Translations under genes and position numbers: made by a program
Notes under the pieces: model-generated
What the model was told of the DNA's origin: nothing
The model's input: the letters and a program-made list of their open reading frames with translations, nothing else
The model's database searches: none
Origin: Pseudonocardia kunmingensis
Lineage (GTDB): Bacteria > Actinomycetota > Actinomycetes > Mycobacteriales > Pseudonocardiaceae
Direction: 5' to 3'
NCBI RefSeq assembly: GCF_006716445.1
Contig: NZ_VFPA01000001.1
Location: 992,001-1,056,000, forward strand
Length of the DNA stretch: 64,000 bases
Part shown: positions 51,132-60,486 of the stretch, in pieces
Layout of the letters: each line of letters begins with the position of its first letter
How positions within the stretch are numbered: the stretch's first letter is position 1

Positions 51132-51389
51132 TCGACTCGCCTCCACTCCCGTACTCGACCTGCCACCACCGCCCGGCACGACCGTCCGGACGCCCCCGCG
51201 CAGCACACGTCGGCCGCGGCACCATCGCGGTGCGCGGCTGCTGTGCGCGGAGGATCCGGGTCGTCGGCGTACTCGCCCGGGTGATCCCAGAGTGCGCCGG
51301 TCCCGAGGCCGGCGTCCAGTTAAGGACCATGCACGGTGGCGTTCACGGTTCCTACACAGCACGAGTCGCGACTGCTTACCCTGAGCCGT

Positions 51390-52364
51390 GTGGAGCTCTC
51401 GCTGCAGCGGTTGCGGATGCTTCGGGAGCTGCATCGTCGGGGCACCGTCACGGCGGCCGCCACCGCGATGCACTACACGGCCTCGGCGGTGTCCCAGCAG
51501 CTCGCCCAGCTCGAGCGCGACGTCGGCGCCTCGCTGTTCGAGCGGCTCGGCCGGCGCGTCCAGCTCACCGAGCTCGGGATGGTGCTGGCCGAGCACGCCG
51601 AGGAGATCCTCGGGTCCGTCGAGCGCGCCACCCGGGCGCTCGAGGAGGCGCAGCAGACGGTCTCCGTGCGGCTCACGGCCGGCGTGTGGGCGTCGGTCGC
51701 CACGGGCCTGCTGCCTTCGGCGCTCACCGCGCTCGCCACCGAGCACCCCGGGATCCAGGTCCGGACCCGCGAGCTCGCACCCGAGGACACCGCGGGCGCG
51801 GTGCGGGAGGGCGCGCTCGACTTCTCCTTCGTGATCGACTACTCGAGCTACGCCATGCCGTGGGACGCGGCCCTGTCCCGGGCGGAGATCGCGGTCGAAC
51901 GGCTGCACGCCGCCGTGCCCGCAGGCGCCCTGCCCGCGGCGACCGTGTCCCTGCCGGAGCTGGCCGAGCACCCCTGGATCCTGGCCGGCCCGCGGTCGCA
52001 CTTCGGGCGGGCGGTGCGGATCGCCTGCCAGCGCAGCGGGTTCGAGCCCACGATCAACCACGAGGTCGGGGAGCAGACCACCGCGCTGGCGATGGTGGCC
52101 GCGGGCCTCGGCGTCACCCTCGTGTCCGACCTCGGGCTCTCCCTGTGCCCACCCGGTGTCGACGTCGTGGCGCTGACCGAACCGGTGATGCGGACGGTCT
52201 CGATCGCCTACCGCACCAGGGACGCCCGCAGACCGTCCCTGCAACTGGTCATCGAGGCGGTCCGGGCCGCCGCGGCCGCGAAGGGCCTCGGGGCGCAGGC
52301 CGCACCGTCCGCCGGCGTGCAGGACCCCGAGCACGCCCAGCCCTGGTGCTCGCCCACGACGTAG
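51390..52364 (+). CDS. LysR-family transcriptional regulator
   Basis: 324 residues. Helix-turn-helix at about 4-62: LRMLRELHRRGTVTAAATAM, HYTASAVSQQLAQLERDVGA, SLFERLGRRVQLTELG. The substrate-binding domain follows (SVRLTAGVWASVATGLLPSA, HPWILAGPRSHFGRAVRIAC, AMVAAGLGVTLVSDLGLSLC). The GTG at 51390 starts at the family start (VELSLQRLRML). It is divergent from the Leu/Val-type dehydrogenase across about 260 bp with no other gene, the classical LysR-target layout. Confidence 0.92.
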   Translation: MELSLQRLRMLRELHRRGTVTAAATAMHYTASAVSQQLAQLERDVGASLFERLGRRVQLTELGMVLAEHAEEILGSVERATRALEEAQQTVSVRLTAGVWASVATGLLPSALTALATEHPGIQVRTRELAPEDTAGAVREGALDFSFVIDYSSYAMPWDAALSRAEIAVERLHAAVPAGALPAATVSLPELAEHPWILAGPRSHFGRAVRIACQRSGFEPTINHEVGEQTTALAMVAAGLGVTLVSDLGLSLCPPGVDVVALTEPVMRTVSIAYRTRDARRPSLQLVIEAVRAAAAAKGLGAQAAPSAGVQDPEHAQPWCSPTT

Positions 52365-52393
52365 TACCGATGAAGGAGGAGCGAGCGAACCCG

Positions 52394-53194
52394 ATGCGCA
52401 TCACGACCCTGTGGCGCTACCCCGTGAAGTCCATGCTCGGCGAGCGCCTCGACGAGGCGCGCGTGGAGCCCGACGGCCTCGCGCTCGACCGCGGCCTCGC
52501 GGTGATCGACGAGGTGACCGGCCTCGTCGCCACCGCCAAGCACCCGCGCCTGTGGCGCGACCTGCTCACGCACTCGGCGGAGGTCCGCGACGGACGGGTG
52601 GTGATCACCTCTCCCGCCGGGTGGACGCTCGACGCGCGAGCCGACGACGTCGACGGCAGGCTCTCCGACCGGCTCGGTCGAGCGGTCCGCGTCAGCGCGG
52701 AGCGCCCGGAGGGCGCCACCGTCGAACGCCCCGACCCGGCGGACGTGCTGGACCGGGGCGTCGACGCGGTCGTCCCCGCGGCCACGCTGCAGATCGGGCA
52801 GGGCACACCCGGCGAGACGTTCGTGGACTACGCCCCGGTGCACCTGATCACCAGCGCGACGCTGGAGGCGATCGGCGCCGAGCAGGTCCGCTACCGCCCG
52901 AACCTCGTCGTGGAGACGCCGCCGGGCACGCCGCCGTTCGTCGAGAACGACTGGGTCGGGCGCGAGATCGCCGTCGGGGAGGTGGTGCTGCGGATCGTGC
53001 TGCCGACCCCGCGCTGCTCGGTCCCCACCCTCGAGCACGGCCCGCTCCCCCGGGCCGCGCACGCCGTACGGACGTTGATGACCGCCAACCGCGTGGACGT
53101 GCCCGGCTTCGGGGTGCTGCCCTGCGCGGGCTGCTACGCCGAGGTCGTGCGCGGTGGGGTCGTGCGCGTCGGGGACGAGGTGACGCCGAGCTGA
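52394..53194 (+). CDS. MOSC-domain protein
   Basis: 266 residues with an N-terminal MOSC beta-barrel (ITTLWRYPVKSMLGERLDEA, VEPDGLALDRGLAVIDEVTG) and a C-terminal MOSC domain (FVDYAPVHLITSATLEAIGA, RYRPNLVVETPPGTPPFVEN, DWVGREIAVGEVVLRIVLPT, PRCSVPTLEHG, PCAGCYAEVVRGGVVRVGD). Mitochondrial amidoxime-reducing (mARC/YcbX)-like members bind molybdenum cofactor. The redox partner is not adjacent. ATG at 52394 with AAGGAGGA about 13 bases upstream. Confidence 0.88.
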   Translation: MRITTLWRYPVKSMLGERLDEARVEPDGLALDRGLAVIDEVTGLVATAKHPRLWRDLLTHSAEVRDGRVVITSPAGWTLDARADDVDGRLSDRLGRAVRVSAERPEGATVERPDPADVLDRGVDAVVPAATLQIGQGTPGETFVDYAPVHLITSATLEAIGAEQVRYRPNLVVETPPGTPPFVENDWVGREIAVGEVVLRIVLPTPRCSVPTLEHGPLPRAAHAVRTLMTANRVDVPGFGVLPCAGCYAEVVRGGVVRVGDEVTPS

Positions 53195-53203
53195 GCCGCC
53201 GCA

Positions 53204-53273
53204 CCAAGATCCGCGGTATCGGTTGCTCATCGCCGTCCGCACGACGATGGACGACCGATACCGCGGATCTTGG
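53204..53273. repeat. Palindromic repeat family A, copy 2
   Basis: Perfect 20-base arms, CCAAGATCCGCGGTATCGGT (53204-53223) and its complement (53254-53273), around a 30-base loop. The GATCC...GGATC core is 62 bases, identical in length to the copy at 2510-2573, and shares GTATCGGTTGCTC and GATGGAC. It starts 9 bp after the MOSC stop and ends 33 bp before the YciI-like gene. Confidence 0.85.
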
Positions 53274-53306
53274 CCTCGGGGGTGCGCCGGATGGCAGGAT
53301 CGGCCC

Positions 53307-53612
53307 ATGGCCTCGACCTTCGCCGTCCTCTACACCTACACCGACGACGCCGCGCTGCGGGACGAGACGCGCCCCGTGCACCGGGAGTACCTGCGCGGCC
53401 TCGCCGACGAGGGCGCGCTGCTCGTGGCCGGCGCCTGGGCCCCGGTCGAGGAGCCCGGCGGCCTGCTGGTCTTCCGGGCCGAGGACAAGGCCGCGGTGCA
53501 GGTGTACGTGGACGACGACCCGTTCACGACGGCGGGCGTGGTCGCGCGCGCCGAGATCCGGGAATGGGCACCGCCGCTCGGTCCGCTGGCGGACGCGCTG
53601 AACGGCCGCTGA
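53307..53612 (+). CDS. YciI-like protein
   Basis: 101 residues of the YciI/YCII ferredoxin-like-fold family. FAVLYTYTDDAALRDETRPV, HREYLRGLADEGALLVAGAW, GGLLVFRAEDKAAVQVYVDD and DPFTTAGVVARAEIREW match the pattern with the conserved His/Asp pair (H near 26, D in DDDPF). Function is unknown; a degradative or dehydratase-like role is proposed for some members. ATG at 53307. Confidence 0.87.
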   Translation: MASTFAVLYTYTDDAALRDETRPVHREYLRGLADEGALLVAGAWAPVEEPGGLLVFRAEDKAAVQVYVDDDPFTTAGVVARAEIREWAPPLGPLADALNGR

Positions 53613-53631
53613 CCGGCACCGGCGCCCGCGC

Positions 53632-54402
53632 TCAGGTCGGCGGGGTGAACCGGCCGTCCACGGCCGTCCAGCCGCCGTCCACCATGACGGTGGAGCCGGT
53701 GACGTAGCTCGCGGCCTCGGAGGCGAGGAACACGACCGCACCGGCGACCTCCGAGGGGCGGGCCCAGCGCCCGAGCGCGCCCTTGGTGGCGTAGGCGCGG
53801 TACCACTCCGGGTCGGCCTTGATCTGGGCGGTCAGCGGCGTCTCGACCACGCCGGGGGCGACCGCGTTGACCCGCACCCCGGCCTCGCCGAACTCCGCCG
53901 CCGCCGTCTTGACCAGCTGGATCGCACCGGCCTTGGTCGCCGCGTACACGGATTGCCCGGGTTCGACGACCTGGCCGCGCACGGAGGAGAAGACGACGAT
54001 GCTCCCGCTCCCCCGCTGCACCATGGCCCGCCCGAAGGCCTGCAGCACGGTGAAGGTGGCGGTGAGGTTGAGCCCGACGACGCGGTCGAACTCCTCGGGC
54101 GCGTAGTCGAGGATCCGCTTGCGGACGTTGGTGCCCGCCGTGAGCACGAGGACGTCGACGTCACCGAGCTGCGCGGCCGCCCGCCCGACCGCGTCGGCGT
54201 CGGTGACGTCGAGCGTCACGGCCTCGCCGTCGACGGCCGCGGCGGTCGCCCCGGCGGCCTCCGGGTCCCGGTCCGCGCACACGACGCGGGCCCCGTGCGC
54301 GGCGAGGGCGAGGGCGACCTCGCGTCCGATCCCACCGGCTCCGACCAGCAGCGCGCGCTTGCCGTCGAGCCGGAACAGCGTGCTGTAGGGGTTGTCCGCC
54401 AT
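53632..54402 (-). CDS. Short-chain dehydrogenase/reductase
   Basis: 256-residue classical SDR. NAD(P) loop GAGGIG at 21-26 with Asp45 (VCADRDP) favouring NAD; TAGTNVRKRILDYAPEEFDR; catalytic Ser140/141, Tyr154 and Lys158 (SVYAATKAG); YVTGSTVMVDGGWTA end. Like 2-deoxy-D-gluconate 3-dehydrogenase/gluconate 5-dehydrogenase-type SDRs, but the substrate is uncertain. ATG at 54402 behind GGAGGAGGAG. First of a minus-strand trio is upstream: DUF1348 and the alpha/beta hydrolase. Confidence 0.9.
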   Translation of the reverse strand: MADNPYSTLFRLDGKRALLVGAGGIGREVALALAAHGARVVCADRDPEAAGATAAAVDGEAVTLDVTDADAVGRAAAQLGDVDVLVLTAGTNVRKRILDYAPEEFDRVVGLNLTATFTVLQAFGRAMVQRGSGSIVVFSSVRGQVVEPGQSVYAATKAGAIQLVKTAAAEFGEAGVRVNAVAPGVVETPLTAQIKADPEWYRAYATKGALGRWARPSEVAGAVVFLASEAASYVTGSTVMVDGGWTAVDGRFTPPT

Positions 54403-54538
54403 GCCTCTCACTCCTCCTCCGGCCGGTTGACGGCCTTGCGGTCGAAGGGTCGGCTCCTCGACCCGCCACGGCATGATGTCCGACCGGACGCGGGGCGTCT
54501 CGTTCACCACGCCCGGGCGGTGCGGCCGGCCCGAGGCG

Positions 54539-55021
54539 TCAGCGCAGTGGTATCCCGCCGTCGTCACCCGGGGCCCGGGGGCCGTGGATGCGGCGCTCGT
54601 CCTCGGTGATGGCGACGTCGTTGATGCCGGCCTCGCGACGGCTCATGTAGCCGCGCTCGTCGAACTCCCACTGTTCGTTGCCGTAGCTGCGCCACCACCG
54701 GCCGGCGTCGTCGTGCCACTCGTACTGGAACCGCACGGCGATCCGGTTCTCGTGGAACGCCCACAACTGCTTGCGCAGGGCGTAGTCGAGCTCCCGCCGC
54801 CACTTCTCGGTCAGGAACGCCTCGATCTCGTCCCGGCCGGTGAGGAAGGTGGACCGGTTGCGCCAGGTGCTGTCGCGCGTGTAGGCGGCGGCGACCCGTC
54901 GGGGATCGCGGGTGTTCCAGGCGTCCTCGGCCGCCTGGACCTTGGTGCGCGCCGTCTCCGCGGTGAACGGCGGCAGCGGGTGGCGCGGCGGCTCGGCAGC
55001 GGTGGGGTCGTCCGTGCTCAT
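54539..55021 (-). CDS. DUF1348-family NTF2-like protein
   Basis: 160 residues. [59 protein letters not shown] and [20 protein letters not shown], then [20 protein letters not shown], are the DUF1348 (NTF2-fold) signature. Likely a small-ligand binding or hydrolytic protein of unknown role. It follows the alpha/beta hydrolase on the same strand by 47 bp, and the two are probably co-transcribed. Confidence 0.88.
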   Translation of the reverse strand: MSTDDPTAAEPPRHPLPPFTAETARTKVQAAEDAWNTRDPRRVAAAYTRDSTWRNRSTFLTGRDEIEAFLTEKWRRELDYALRKQLWAFHENRIAVRFQYEWHDDAGRWWRSYGNEQWEFDERGYMSRREAGINDVAITEDERRIHGPRAPGDDGGIPLR

Positions 55022-55068
55022 GGGAGTCCTCTCGCGGTACGGGTCAGGGGGTGGCGTCGCGACGGTCG

Positions 55069-55968
55069 TCAGCGCAGGACGCGGCCGAGGAAGTCGCGGA
55101 TCAGCACAGCGATCTCGTCGCCGTGCGTCTCCAGGGCGAAGTGGCCCGCGTCGAGCAGGTGCTGCTCGGCGTCGGGCAGGTCCTTGATGAACGCCCGGGC
55201 TCCGTCCGCACCGAAGATCTCGTCGTGCTCTCCCCAGGTGATCAACGTCGGAGGACGGTGCTCCCTGAGGTACTCCTGGAAGGTCGGGTAGGCGTCCAGG
55301 TTGAACTGGTAGTCGTAGAACAACTGCAGCTGGACGTCCTTGTTGCCGGGACGGTCCAGCAGCGCCTGGTCGAGCGTCCAGGTGTCGGGGGTGAGCCGGT
55401 CGAGGCGGTCCGCGGGAACACCATGGGTGTACTGCCACCGGGTCGCCTCGGGCTCCAGGAGCTTGCGCACCTCGGCCTCGTTGCCGCCGCGGTCCGCGGC
55501 GTGGGCGAACAGCACGTCCCAGAACGGGGTGAACCCTTCGGTGTAGGCGTTGCCCGACTGCACGATCAGGGCGGTGACCGCCTGCGGACGGCGCGAGGCG
55601 ATCCGGAGGCCGATCGGCGCCCCGTAGTCCTGGATGTAGAGGGCGAAGCGCTCCAGCCCCAGCTCATCGAGCAGACCGAGCGTGACGGGCGTGAGGTTGT
55701 CGAAGGAGTAGTCGAACTCGGTCACCGGCGGGGCGTCGGAGTAGCCGAAGCCCAGGTGGTCGGGAGCGATGAGGTGGTAGGCGTCGGCGAGGTCGACGAT
55801 CAGCCGCCGGAACATGTGCGACGACGTGGGGAAGCCGTGCAGCAGCACCACCGTCGGCGCCGCCGGGTCCCCGGCCTCCCGGAAGTAGACCGTGCGCCCG
55901 TCGACGACCGCGGTGCGGTGGTACACGGCGGGTGCGACGGCGCCGGTCCGGGGTGCGCTCGTCCCCAT
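55069..55968 (-). CDS. Alpha/beta hydrolase, haloalkane-dehalogenase/epoxide-hydrolase type
   Basis: 299 residues. Oxyanion loop [18 protein letters not shown]; nucleophile elbow [15 protein letters not shown] with aspartate (Asp114), not serine; acid residue near [13 protein letters not shown]; catalytic His in [13 protein letters not shown]. An Asp nucleophile means dehalogenase or epoxide hydrolase chemistry rather than an esterase. It is divergent from the CGNR regulator across 119 bp with an inverted repeat, so that regulator is its likely controller. Confidence 0.88.
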   Translation of the reverse strand: MGTSAPRTGAVAPAVYHRTAVVDGRTVYFREAGDPAAPTVVLLHGFPTSSHMFRRLIVDLADAYHLIAPDHLGFGYSDAPPVTEFDYSFDNLTPVTLGLLDELGLERFALYIQDYGAPIGLRIASRRPQAVTALIVQSGNAYTEGFTPFWDVLFAHAADRGGNEAEVRKLLEPEATRWQYTHGVPADRLDRLTPDTWTLDQALLDRPGNKDVQLQLFYDYQFNLDAYPTFQEYLREHRPPTLITWGEHDEIFGADGARAFIKDLPDAEQHLLDAGHFALETHGDEIAVLIRDFLGRVLR

Positions 55969-56004
55969 GGTGGTTGTCCCTTCTCGGCGAGGAACGATCC
56001 AGCG

Positions 56005-56040
56005 GTTCTAACCTCTGTGGTCGCAGTGAACGGTAAGAAC
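56005..56040. promoter_or_regulatory. Inverted repeat in the hydrolase/CGNR divergent gap
   Basis: GTTCTAACC (56005-56013) and GGTAAGAAC (56032-56040) are complementary at eight of nine positions, 18 bases apart. Spacing and location fit an operator for the CGNR-domain protein acting on the hydrolase promoter. Confidence 0.45.
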
Positions 56041-56087
56041 GTAAGCCGAACGGACTCACCTGTCAAACGCCGGACAGGGGTAAGGTG

Positions 56088-56618
56088 ATGGGGATGAGGC
56101 AGCGGCCGCTGGTAGGGGAGCCCCTCGCCCTGGACCTGGTGAACACCCAGTGGGTGGATCGGGGTCAGGCGGTGGACCTGTTCGACGAACCCGGAGGCGT
56201 GCGCGCGTGGCTCGGCGAGCACGACCTCCCGGGTGATCCCGCGTCGGCCGAGGAGCCGTTGCGGCAGGCCCGCGCGGCCCTGCGGCGCGCGCTCGAGCAG
56301 CCCGGACCCCACAGCGAGGACGACCTGAACGCGATCCTGGCCCGGGGGGCATCGCGCTACGCGCTGCACGACGCGACGCCGCGCGAGATCCACGACGTCG
56401 ACAGCGCCTGGCTACCCGCCTGGCGTGCGGTCCGCGACTACCTCGACCTGCTGCGCTGCCGGCCGGACCGGATCCGGCCCTGCGCCCACCCGGCCTGCAT
56501 CCTGTTCTTCCACGACACCTCCCGCAACGGCACTCGGCGCTGGTGTTCCATGGACGGCTGCGGCAGCCGCGCCAAGGCGGCGCGCCACTACCAGCGACAA
56601 CGCACGACCGGCGCATGA
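56088..56618 (+). CDS. CGNR zinc-finger (ABATE-domain) regulator
   Basis: 176 residues. The N-terminal ABATE-like domain has GEPLALDLVNTQWVDRGQAV and DLFDEPGGVRAWLGEHDLP. The C-terminal zinc finger has RIRPCAHPACILFFHDTSRN and RRWCSMDGCGSRAKAARHY, with four cysteines. The name-giving CGNR reads CGSR here (Asn to Ser). These proteins are stress-linked DNA-binding regulators. The start is ATG at 56088; GTG 56085 and ATG 56094 are alternatives. It precedes the alpha-hydroxy-acid oxidase by 49 bp. Confidence 0.87.
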   Translation: MGMRQRPLVGEPLALDLVNTQWVDRGQAVDLFDEPGGVRAWLGEHDLPGDPASAEEPLRQARAALRRALEQPGPHSEDDLNAILARGASRYALHDATPREIHDVDSAWLPAWRAVRDYLDLLRCRPDRIRPCAHPACILFFHDTSRNGTRRWCSMDGCGSRAKAARHYQRQRTTGA

Positions 56619-56667
56619 TCCTCGGCACCGGCCGAGCCCGTCCCGTCCGTCCCCGAGGAGGACGCCG

Positions 56668-57981
56668 ATGACGACGCCCCCGCGCACGCCCGCCACTCCC
56701 GAGGTCCCCGCGCCCGCCCCGCAGCCGGCCCGGTCCGGCCGCACCGTCCCGCCGCGGCAGAAGGTCGCCCGGCGCGTGCCGAAGTGGTCCGAGGTCCGGA
56801 CGCTGCTGCAGTTCGAGCCGATCCGGCCGACCGCCCGGCAGCGCAGGCTGCAGCGGGCCGTCACGGTCGAGGACCTCCGCGCCGCCGCGCGGCACCGGGT
56901 TCCGCGTTCGGTCTTCGAGTTCGTCGACGGCGGCGCCGAGGACGAGCTCACGATCCGCCGCACCCGCGAGGCCTTCGACCGGGTCGAGTTCCGGCCGCGC
57001 GTCCTCGGCGGGGCGGCCGTGGTCGACCCGTCGACCACGCTGTTCGGGCGGCCGTCGGCGCTGCCGGTCGTCCTCGCCCCGACCGGCTTCTGCCGCCTGT
57101 CCCACCACGAGGGTGAGCGGGCCGCCGCCCGTGCGGCGGCCACCGCCGGGATCCCCTTCGCGCTGACGACGATGGGCACGGTCTCGATCGAGGACGTCGC
57201 CGCCGTCGGCGGGCCGGACGCGGAGCGGTGGTTCCAGCTCTACGTCATGCGCGACCGCGGCCTGACCGTCGAGCTGATCCACCGAGCCAAGGCGGCCGGC
57301 TACTCCGTCCTCGCGATCACCGTCGACACGCCGGTCACCGGGCAGCGGCGCAAGGACGTGCGCAACGGCTTCTCGGTGCCGCCCAAGCTCACCCCGCGCA
57401 CCGTCCTCGACATCGCCCGTCGCCCGGCCTGGTGGCTGAACCTCCTCACCACCGAGCAGCTGGTCTTCGCGACCATCCCCGCGGGCGAGCCCGAGGCGCA
57501 CGCCGCGTTCATCGACGGTGTCTTCGACCCCGCCGTCTCGTTCGCCGACCTCGCCATGGTGCGCGAGGCGTGGGACGGCCCCCTGGTGCTCAAGGGGATC
57601 CAGACCGTCGAGGACGCCCGCAGGGCCGCGGACCACGGCGCCGACGGCGTGGTCGTCTCCGCCCACGGCGGGCGCCAGCTGGACCGCTCACCGGTGCCGC
57701 TGGAGGTGCTGCCCGAGGTCGTCGCCGAACTGGGCGACCGGCTCGACGTCCTCCTCGACTCCGGCGTCCGCACCGGCGCGGACGTCGCCGCCGCCGTGGC
57801 GCTCGGGGCGAAGGCCTGCCTCGTGGGCCGCCCCTACCTCTACGGGCTGATGGCGGGCGGCGAGGCGGGCGTCGACAAGGTCATCGAGATCCTCGGGAGC
57901 GAGCTGAGGCGCACGATGCACCTGCTGGGCGTCTCCCGGATCGACCAGCTCGACCCGGCCCTGGTGCGGCTGCGCCCCTGA
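56668..57981 (+). CDS. FMN-dependent alpha-hydroxy-acid oxidase/dehydrogenase
   Basis: 437 residues, FMN_dh family (lactate oxidase, lactate 2-monooxygenase, glycolate oxidase). VTVEDLRAAARHRVPRSVFE, FVDGGAEDELTIRRTREAFD, PVVLAPTGFCRLSHHEGERA, PFALTTMGTVSIEDVA, FQLYVMRDRGLT and DTPVTGQRRKDVRNGF. The catalytic His333 is in VVSAHGGRQLDRSP; the usual SNHGGRQLD has Asn where Ala stands here. The N-terminal 55 residues are an unusual Pro/Arg-rich extension. ATG at 56668 with GAGGAGG. The 3' end overlaps the convergent PHP gene by 101 bp. Confidence 0.9.
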   Translation: MTTPPRTPATPEVPAPAPQPARSGRTVPPRQKVARRVPKWSEVRTLLQFEPIRPTARQRRLQRAVTVEDLRAAARHRVPRSVFEFVDGGAEDELTIRRTREAFDRVEFRPRVLGGAAVVDPSTTLFGRPSALPVVLAPTGFCRLSHHEGERAAARAAATAGIPFALTTMGTVSIEDVAAVGGPDAERWFQLYVMRDRGLTVELIHRAKAAGYSVLAITVDTPVTGQRRKDVRNGFSVPPKLTPRTVLDIARRPAWWLNLLTTEQLVFATIPAGEPEAHAAFIDGVFDPAVSFADLAMVREAWDGPLVLKGIQTVEDARRAADHGADGVVVSAHGGRQLDRSPVPLEVLPEVVAELGDRLDVLLDSGVRTGADVAAAVALGAKACLVGRPYLYGLMAGGEAGVDKVIEILGSELRRTMHLLGVSRIDQLDPALVRLRP

Positions 57982-58918
57982 GGACCACCGGGTTGGTCAG
58001 CGCGGCCATGGTGCCGTCGGAGTGCCGCACCTCGACGCGGACGAATGCCGACTCCCGCGCGCTCGTCCCCCATTCGACCGTGCCGGCTCCGGTCGCGGGC
58101 AACGGGCTGCGGTGCACGGCGCCCCGGTCGGTGTGGACGCGGACGGTGCCGTCGGGCACACCACGCACGTCGAGCCGCAGCAGCACCGGCTCACCGTGGG
58201 TCGGCAACCGGTCCCCGATCCCGGCGACGCGGTCGCCTGCCGCGACGGTGAGCGACAGGTCGACCGCGGCCGATCCGGCGACCCAGCTCCGGCCCGCCCG
58301 GATGGCGTCCAGCACCGCCGCGGCGCTCAGCTCCTCGGCCCGCACGACGGTGTGCGGCGTGCCGATCTGGCCCGCCAGGTGGGCGTCGCTGTTGCCCATC
58401 GCGGGGATCCACCGCCCGCGGTGGACGCCGGCGGCCAGGGTGCGGCCCCACTCGGCCAGCGCGGCCTCGTTGTCGGCCTGCCAGGGCCGGTCCGAGGTCC
58501 ACGGCCCGTTCCAGACCTCGACCACGTCGAACCCCTCGTAGGGGTACATGAACGTGCCGGAGACGTACGGCGCGTGCGGGTGGGCCGCCACGCAGAGCCC
58601 GCCTGCCCGGTGCACCGCGTCCAGGTGCCGGTCGATCACGTCGTCGCGGACGCGGTACCGCCAGTCGACGACCTGTCCCGGCTCGATGCCGAGCGCCAGC
58701 CAGTGCCCCGTCTCCGTGGTGACCTCCTGGCCCAGGACCACCACGAGCCCGTCGGTGTGCGCACCCCACTGCCGGTGCCCGGCGGGAGTGTTGTGCTCGG
58801 TGCTCGCGAGGAAGTCCAGGCCCGCACGACGGGCCTCGGCCGCGATCTGCCCGGCCGACAGGTCGGCTCCGGACGAGTACGCCGAATGCACGTGGCAGTC
58901 GCCCCGGTACCAGGTCAC
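57881..58918 (-). CDS. PHP-domain metallohydrolase (CehA/McbA-like)
   Basis: 345 residues. PHP metal ligands are visible: His9 and His11 (GDCHVHSAYSSGAD), His in ASTEHNT, VAAHPHAPY and GNSDAHLAGQ. The C-terminal beta domain (about 225-315) ends at ALTNPVVL. The last 30 or so residues (RGAAAPGPGRAGRSGRRPAG onward) are low-complexity and antisense to the neighbouring oxidase gene, as though an original stop after NPVVL was lost. Probable phosphoesterase or carbamate-hydrolase-like enzyme; substrate unknown. GTG start at 58918. Confidence 0.85.
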   Translation of the reverse strand: MTWYRGDCHVHSAYSSGADLSAGQIAAEARRAGLDFLASTEHNTPAGHRQWGAHTDGLVVVLGQEVTTETGHWLALGIEPGQVVDWRYRVRDDVIDRHLDAVHRAGGLCVAAHPHAPYVSGTFMYPYEGFDVVEVWNGPWTSDRPWQADNEAALAEWGRTLAAGVHRGRWIPAMGNSDAHLAGQIGTPHTVVRAEELSAAAVLDAIRAGRSWVAGSAAVDLSLTVAAGDRVAGIGDRLPTHGEPVLLRLDVRGVPDGTVRVHTDRGAVHRSPLPATGAGTVEWGTSARESAFVRVEVRHSDGTMAALTNPVVLRGAAAPGPGRAGRSGRRPAGASCASARSRGSR

Positions 58919-58945
58919 GTCAGGTCCGCGCCGCCGATCCTCATC

Positions 58946-60403
58946 TCAGGTGCCGCAGTAGGTGACGTGGGGGCCGCAGCCCGCGGGTGCCGGCTCCGCG
59001 TAGCGCTCCAGCCCCGGACGCTCGGTGAACGGGTCGGTGACGACCTCGACCAGGCGCTGGAACGGCCCCATGTCCCCCGCGGTCGCCGCGGTCAGCGCCT
59101 CCTCGACCAGGTGGTTGCGCGGGATGTGCACGGGGTTGACCCGGTCCATCGCCACCGCCACGGCGTCGCGGTCGCGGGGCAGCAGCGCCTCCCACCGCGC
59201 GGTCCACGCGTCGAACGCCTCCGGCTCGGGGAACAGCGACCGCGGCTGCCCGCCCCGCAGGTGCGACGACAGCGCCCGGAAGAACGTGGTGTGGTCGACG
59301 CGCTGGGCGTGCAGTAGCGCCAGCAGGTCCCGGGCCAGCTCGGGCGCGGGCGCGTCCAGGCCGAGCTTGGCGGCCATGCCGTCGGCCCAGTAGCCCTCGT
59401 ACCGCGGGACGAACGAGGTGACGACCTCGGTGGCGGCCGCGACCGCGGCGTCGGGGTCGGGGTCGATGAGCGGCACCAGCGTCTCGCCCAGCCGCGCCAG
59501 GTTCCACTGCGCGATCCCCGGCTGGTTGCCGTAGGCGTACCGGCCGGCGTGGTCGATCGAGCTGAACACGGTGGCGGGGTCGAACGTGTCCATGAAGGCG
59601 CAGGGCCCGTAGTCGATGGTCTCGCCGGAGATCGTCGTGTTGTCGGTGTTCATGACACCGTGCACGAACCCGACCAGCATCCAGCGGGCGACGAGGGATG
59701 CCTGCGCGTCGACGACCAGCCGGTAGAACTCCAGGACGGGGTTCTGCGCCTCGGCGGCCTCGGGGTGGTGGCGCGCGATCGCGTGGTCGGTGAGCGCGCG
59801 GACGAGCGCCGCGTCGCCGGACGCGGCCGCGTACTGGAACGTGCCGACGCGCAGGTGGCTGGCCGCGACCCGCGCGAGCACCGCGCCCGGCAGCACCGTC
59901 TCCCGCACGACGCGGTCCCCGGTGGCGACCACTGCGAGGGCCCGGCTGGTGGGGATGCCCAGCGCGTGCATCGCCTCGCCCATGACGTACTCGCGCAGCA
60001 TCGGCCCGACAGCGGCCTTCCCGTCCCCGCCGCGCGCGAAGGGGGTGCGTCCGGAGCCCTTCAGGTGCAGGTCCCGGCGGCGGCCGCGGCCGTCGACGAG
60101 CTCCCCGAGCAGCAGCGCACGCCCGTCCCCCAGCCGCGGGACGTAGCCGCCGAACTGGTGCCCGGCGTATGCCTGAGCGACGGGGTGCGCCCCCTCGGGG
60201 ACCTCGTTGCCGACGAGCAGCGCGACGCCGGCCGGTTCCCGCAACGCCGCGGCGTCGACGCCCAGCTCGCCCGCCAGTTCCTCGTTGAGGGCCAGCAGGG
60301 TGGGCGCCGGCGCCGGCGCGGCCGTCCACGGCACCGACAGCCGGGGCAGTTCGGTGGCGTAGGCGTCGCCCAGCTCGAGCAGCGGTCGCGTGCTGACGCT
60401 CAT
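58946..60403 (-). CDS. selO: Protein adenylyltransferase SelO (YdiU)
   Basis: 485-residue pseudokinase-fold AMPylase. [40 protein letters not shown] (Lys115), [20 protein letters not shown] (Glu143), [20 protein letters not shown] (metal-binding Asn/Asp) and [15 protein letters not shown]. It ends PHVTYCGT; the cysteine near the C-terminus is the site of selenocysteine in some eukaryotic homologues, ordinary Cys here. It transfers AMP to Ser/Thr/Tyr of target proteins in redox homeostasis. ATG at 60403. Confidence 0.95.
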   Translation of the reverse strand: MSVSTRPLLELGDAYATELPRLSVPWTAAPAPAPTLLALNEELAGELGVDAAALREPAGVALLVGNEVPEGAHPVAQAYAGHQFGGYVPRLGDGRALLLGELVDGRGRRRDLHLKGSGRTPFARGGDGKAAVGPMLREYVMGEAMHALGIPTSRALAVVATGDRVVRETVLPGAVLARVAASHLRVGTFQYAAASGDAALVRALTDHAIARHHPEAAEAQNPVLEFYRLVVDAQASLVARWMLVGFVHGVMNTDNTTISGETIDYGPCAFMDTFDPATVFSSIDHAGRYAYGNQPGIAQWNLARLGETLVPLIDPDPDAAVAAATEVVTSFVPRYEGYWADGMAAKLGLDAPAPELARDLLALLHAQRVDHTTFFRALSSHLRGGQPRSLFPEPEAFDAWTARWEALLPRDRDAVAVAMDRVNPVHIPRNHLVEEALTAATAGDMGPFQRLVEVVTDPFTERPGLERYAEPAPAGCGPHVTYCGT

Positions 60404-60486
60404 GTCGGAGAGGCTACGTGCCGTCAGGGGATGACACCCGGCGCGGAACGGGACAGGTCTTGCCCTGCCACGCCTCGCCGCGCAGC

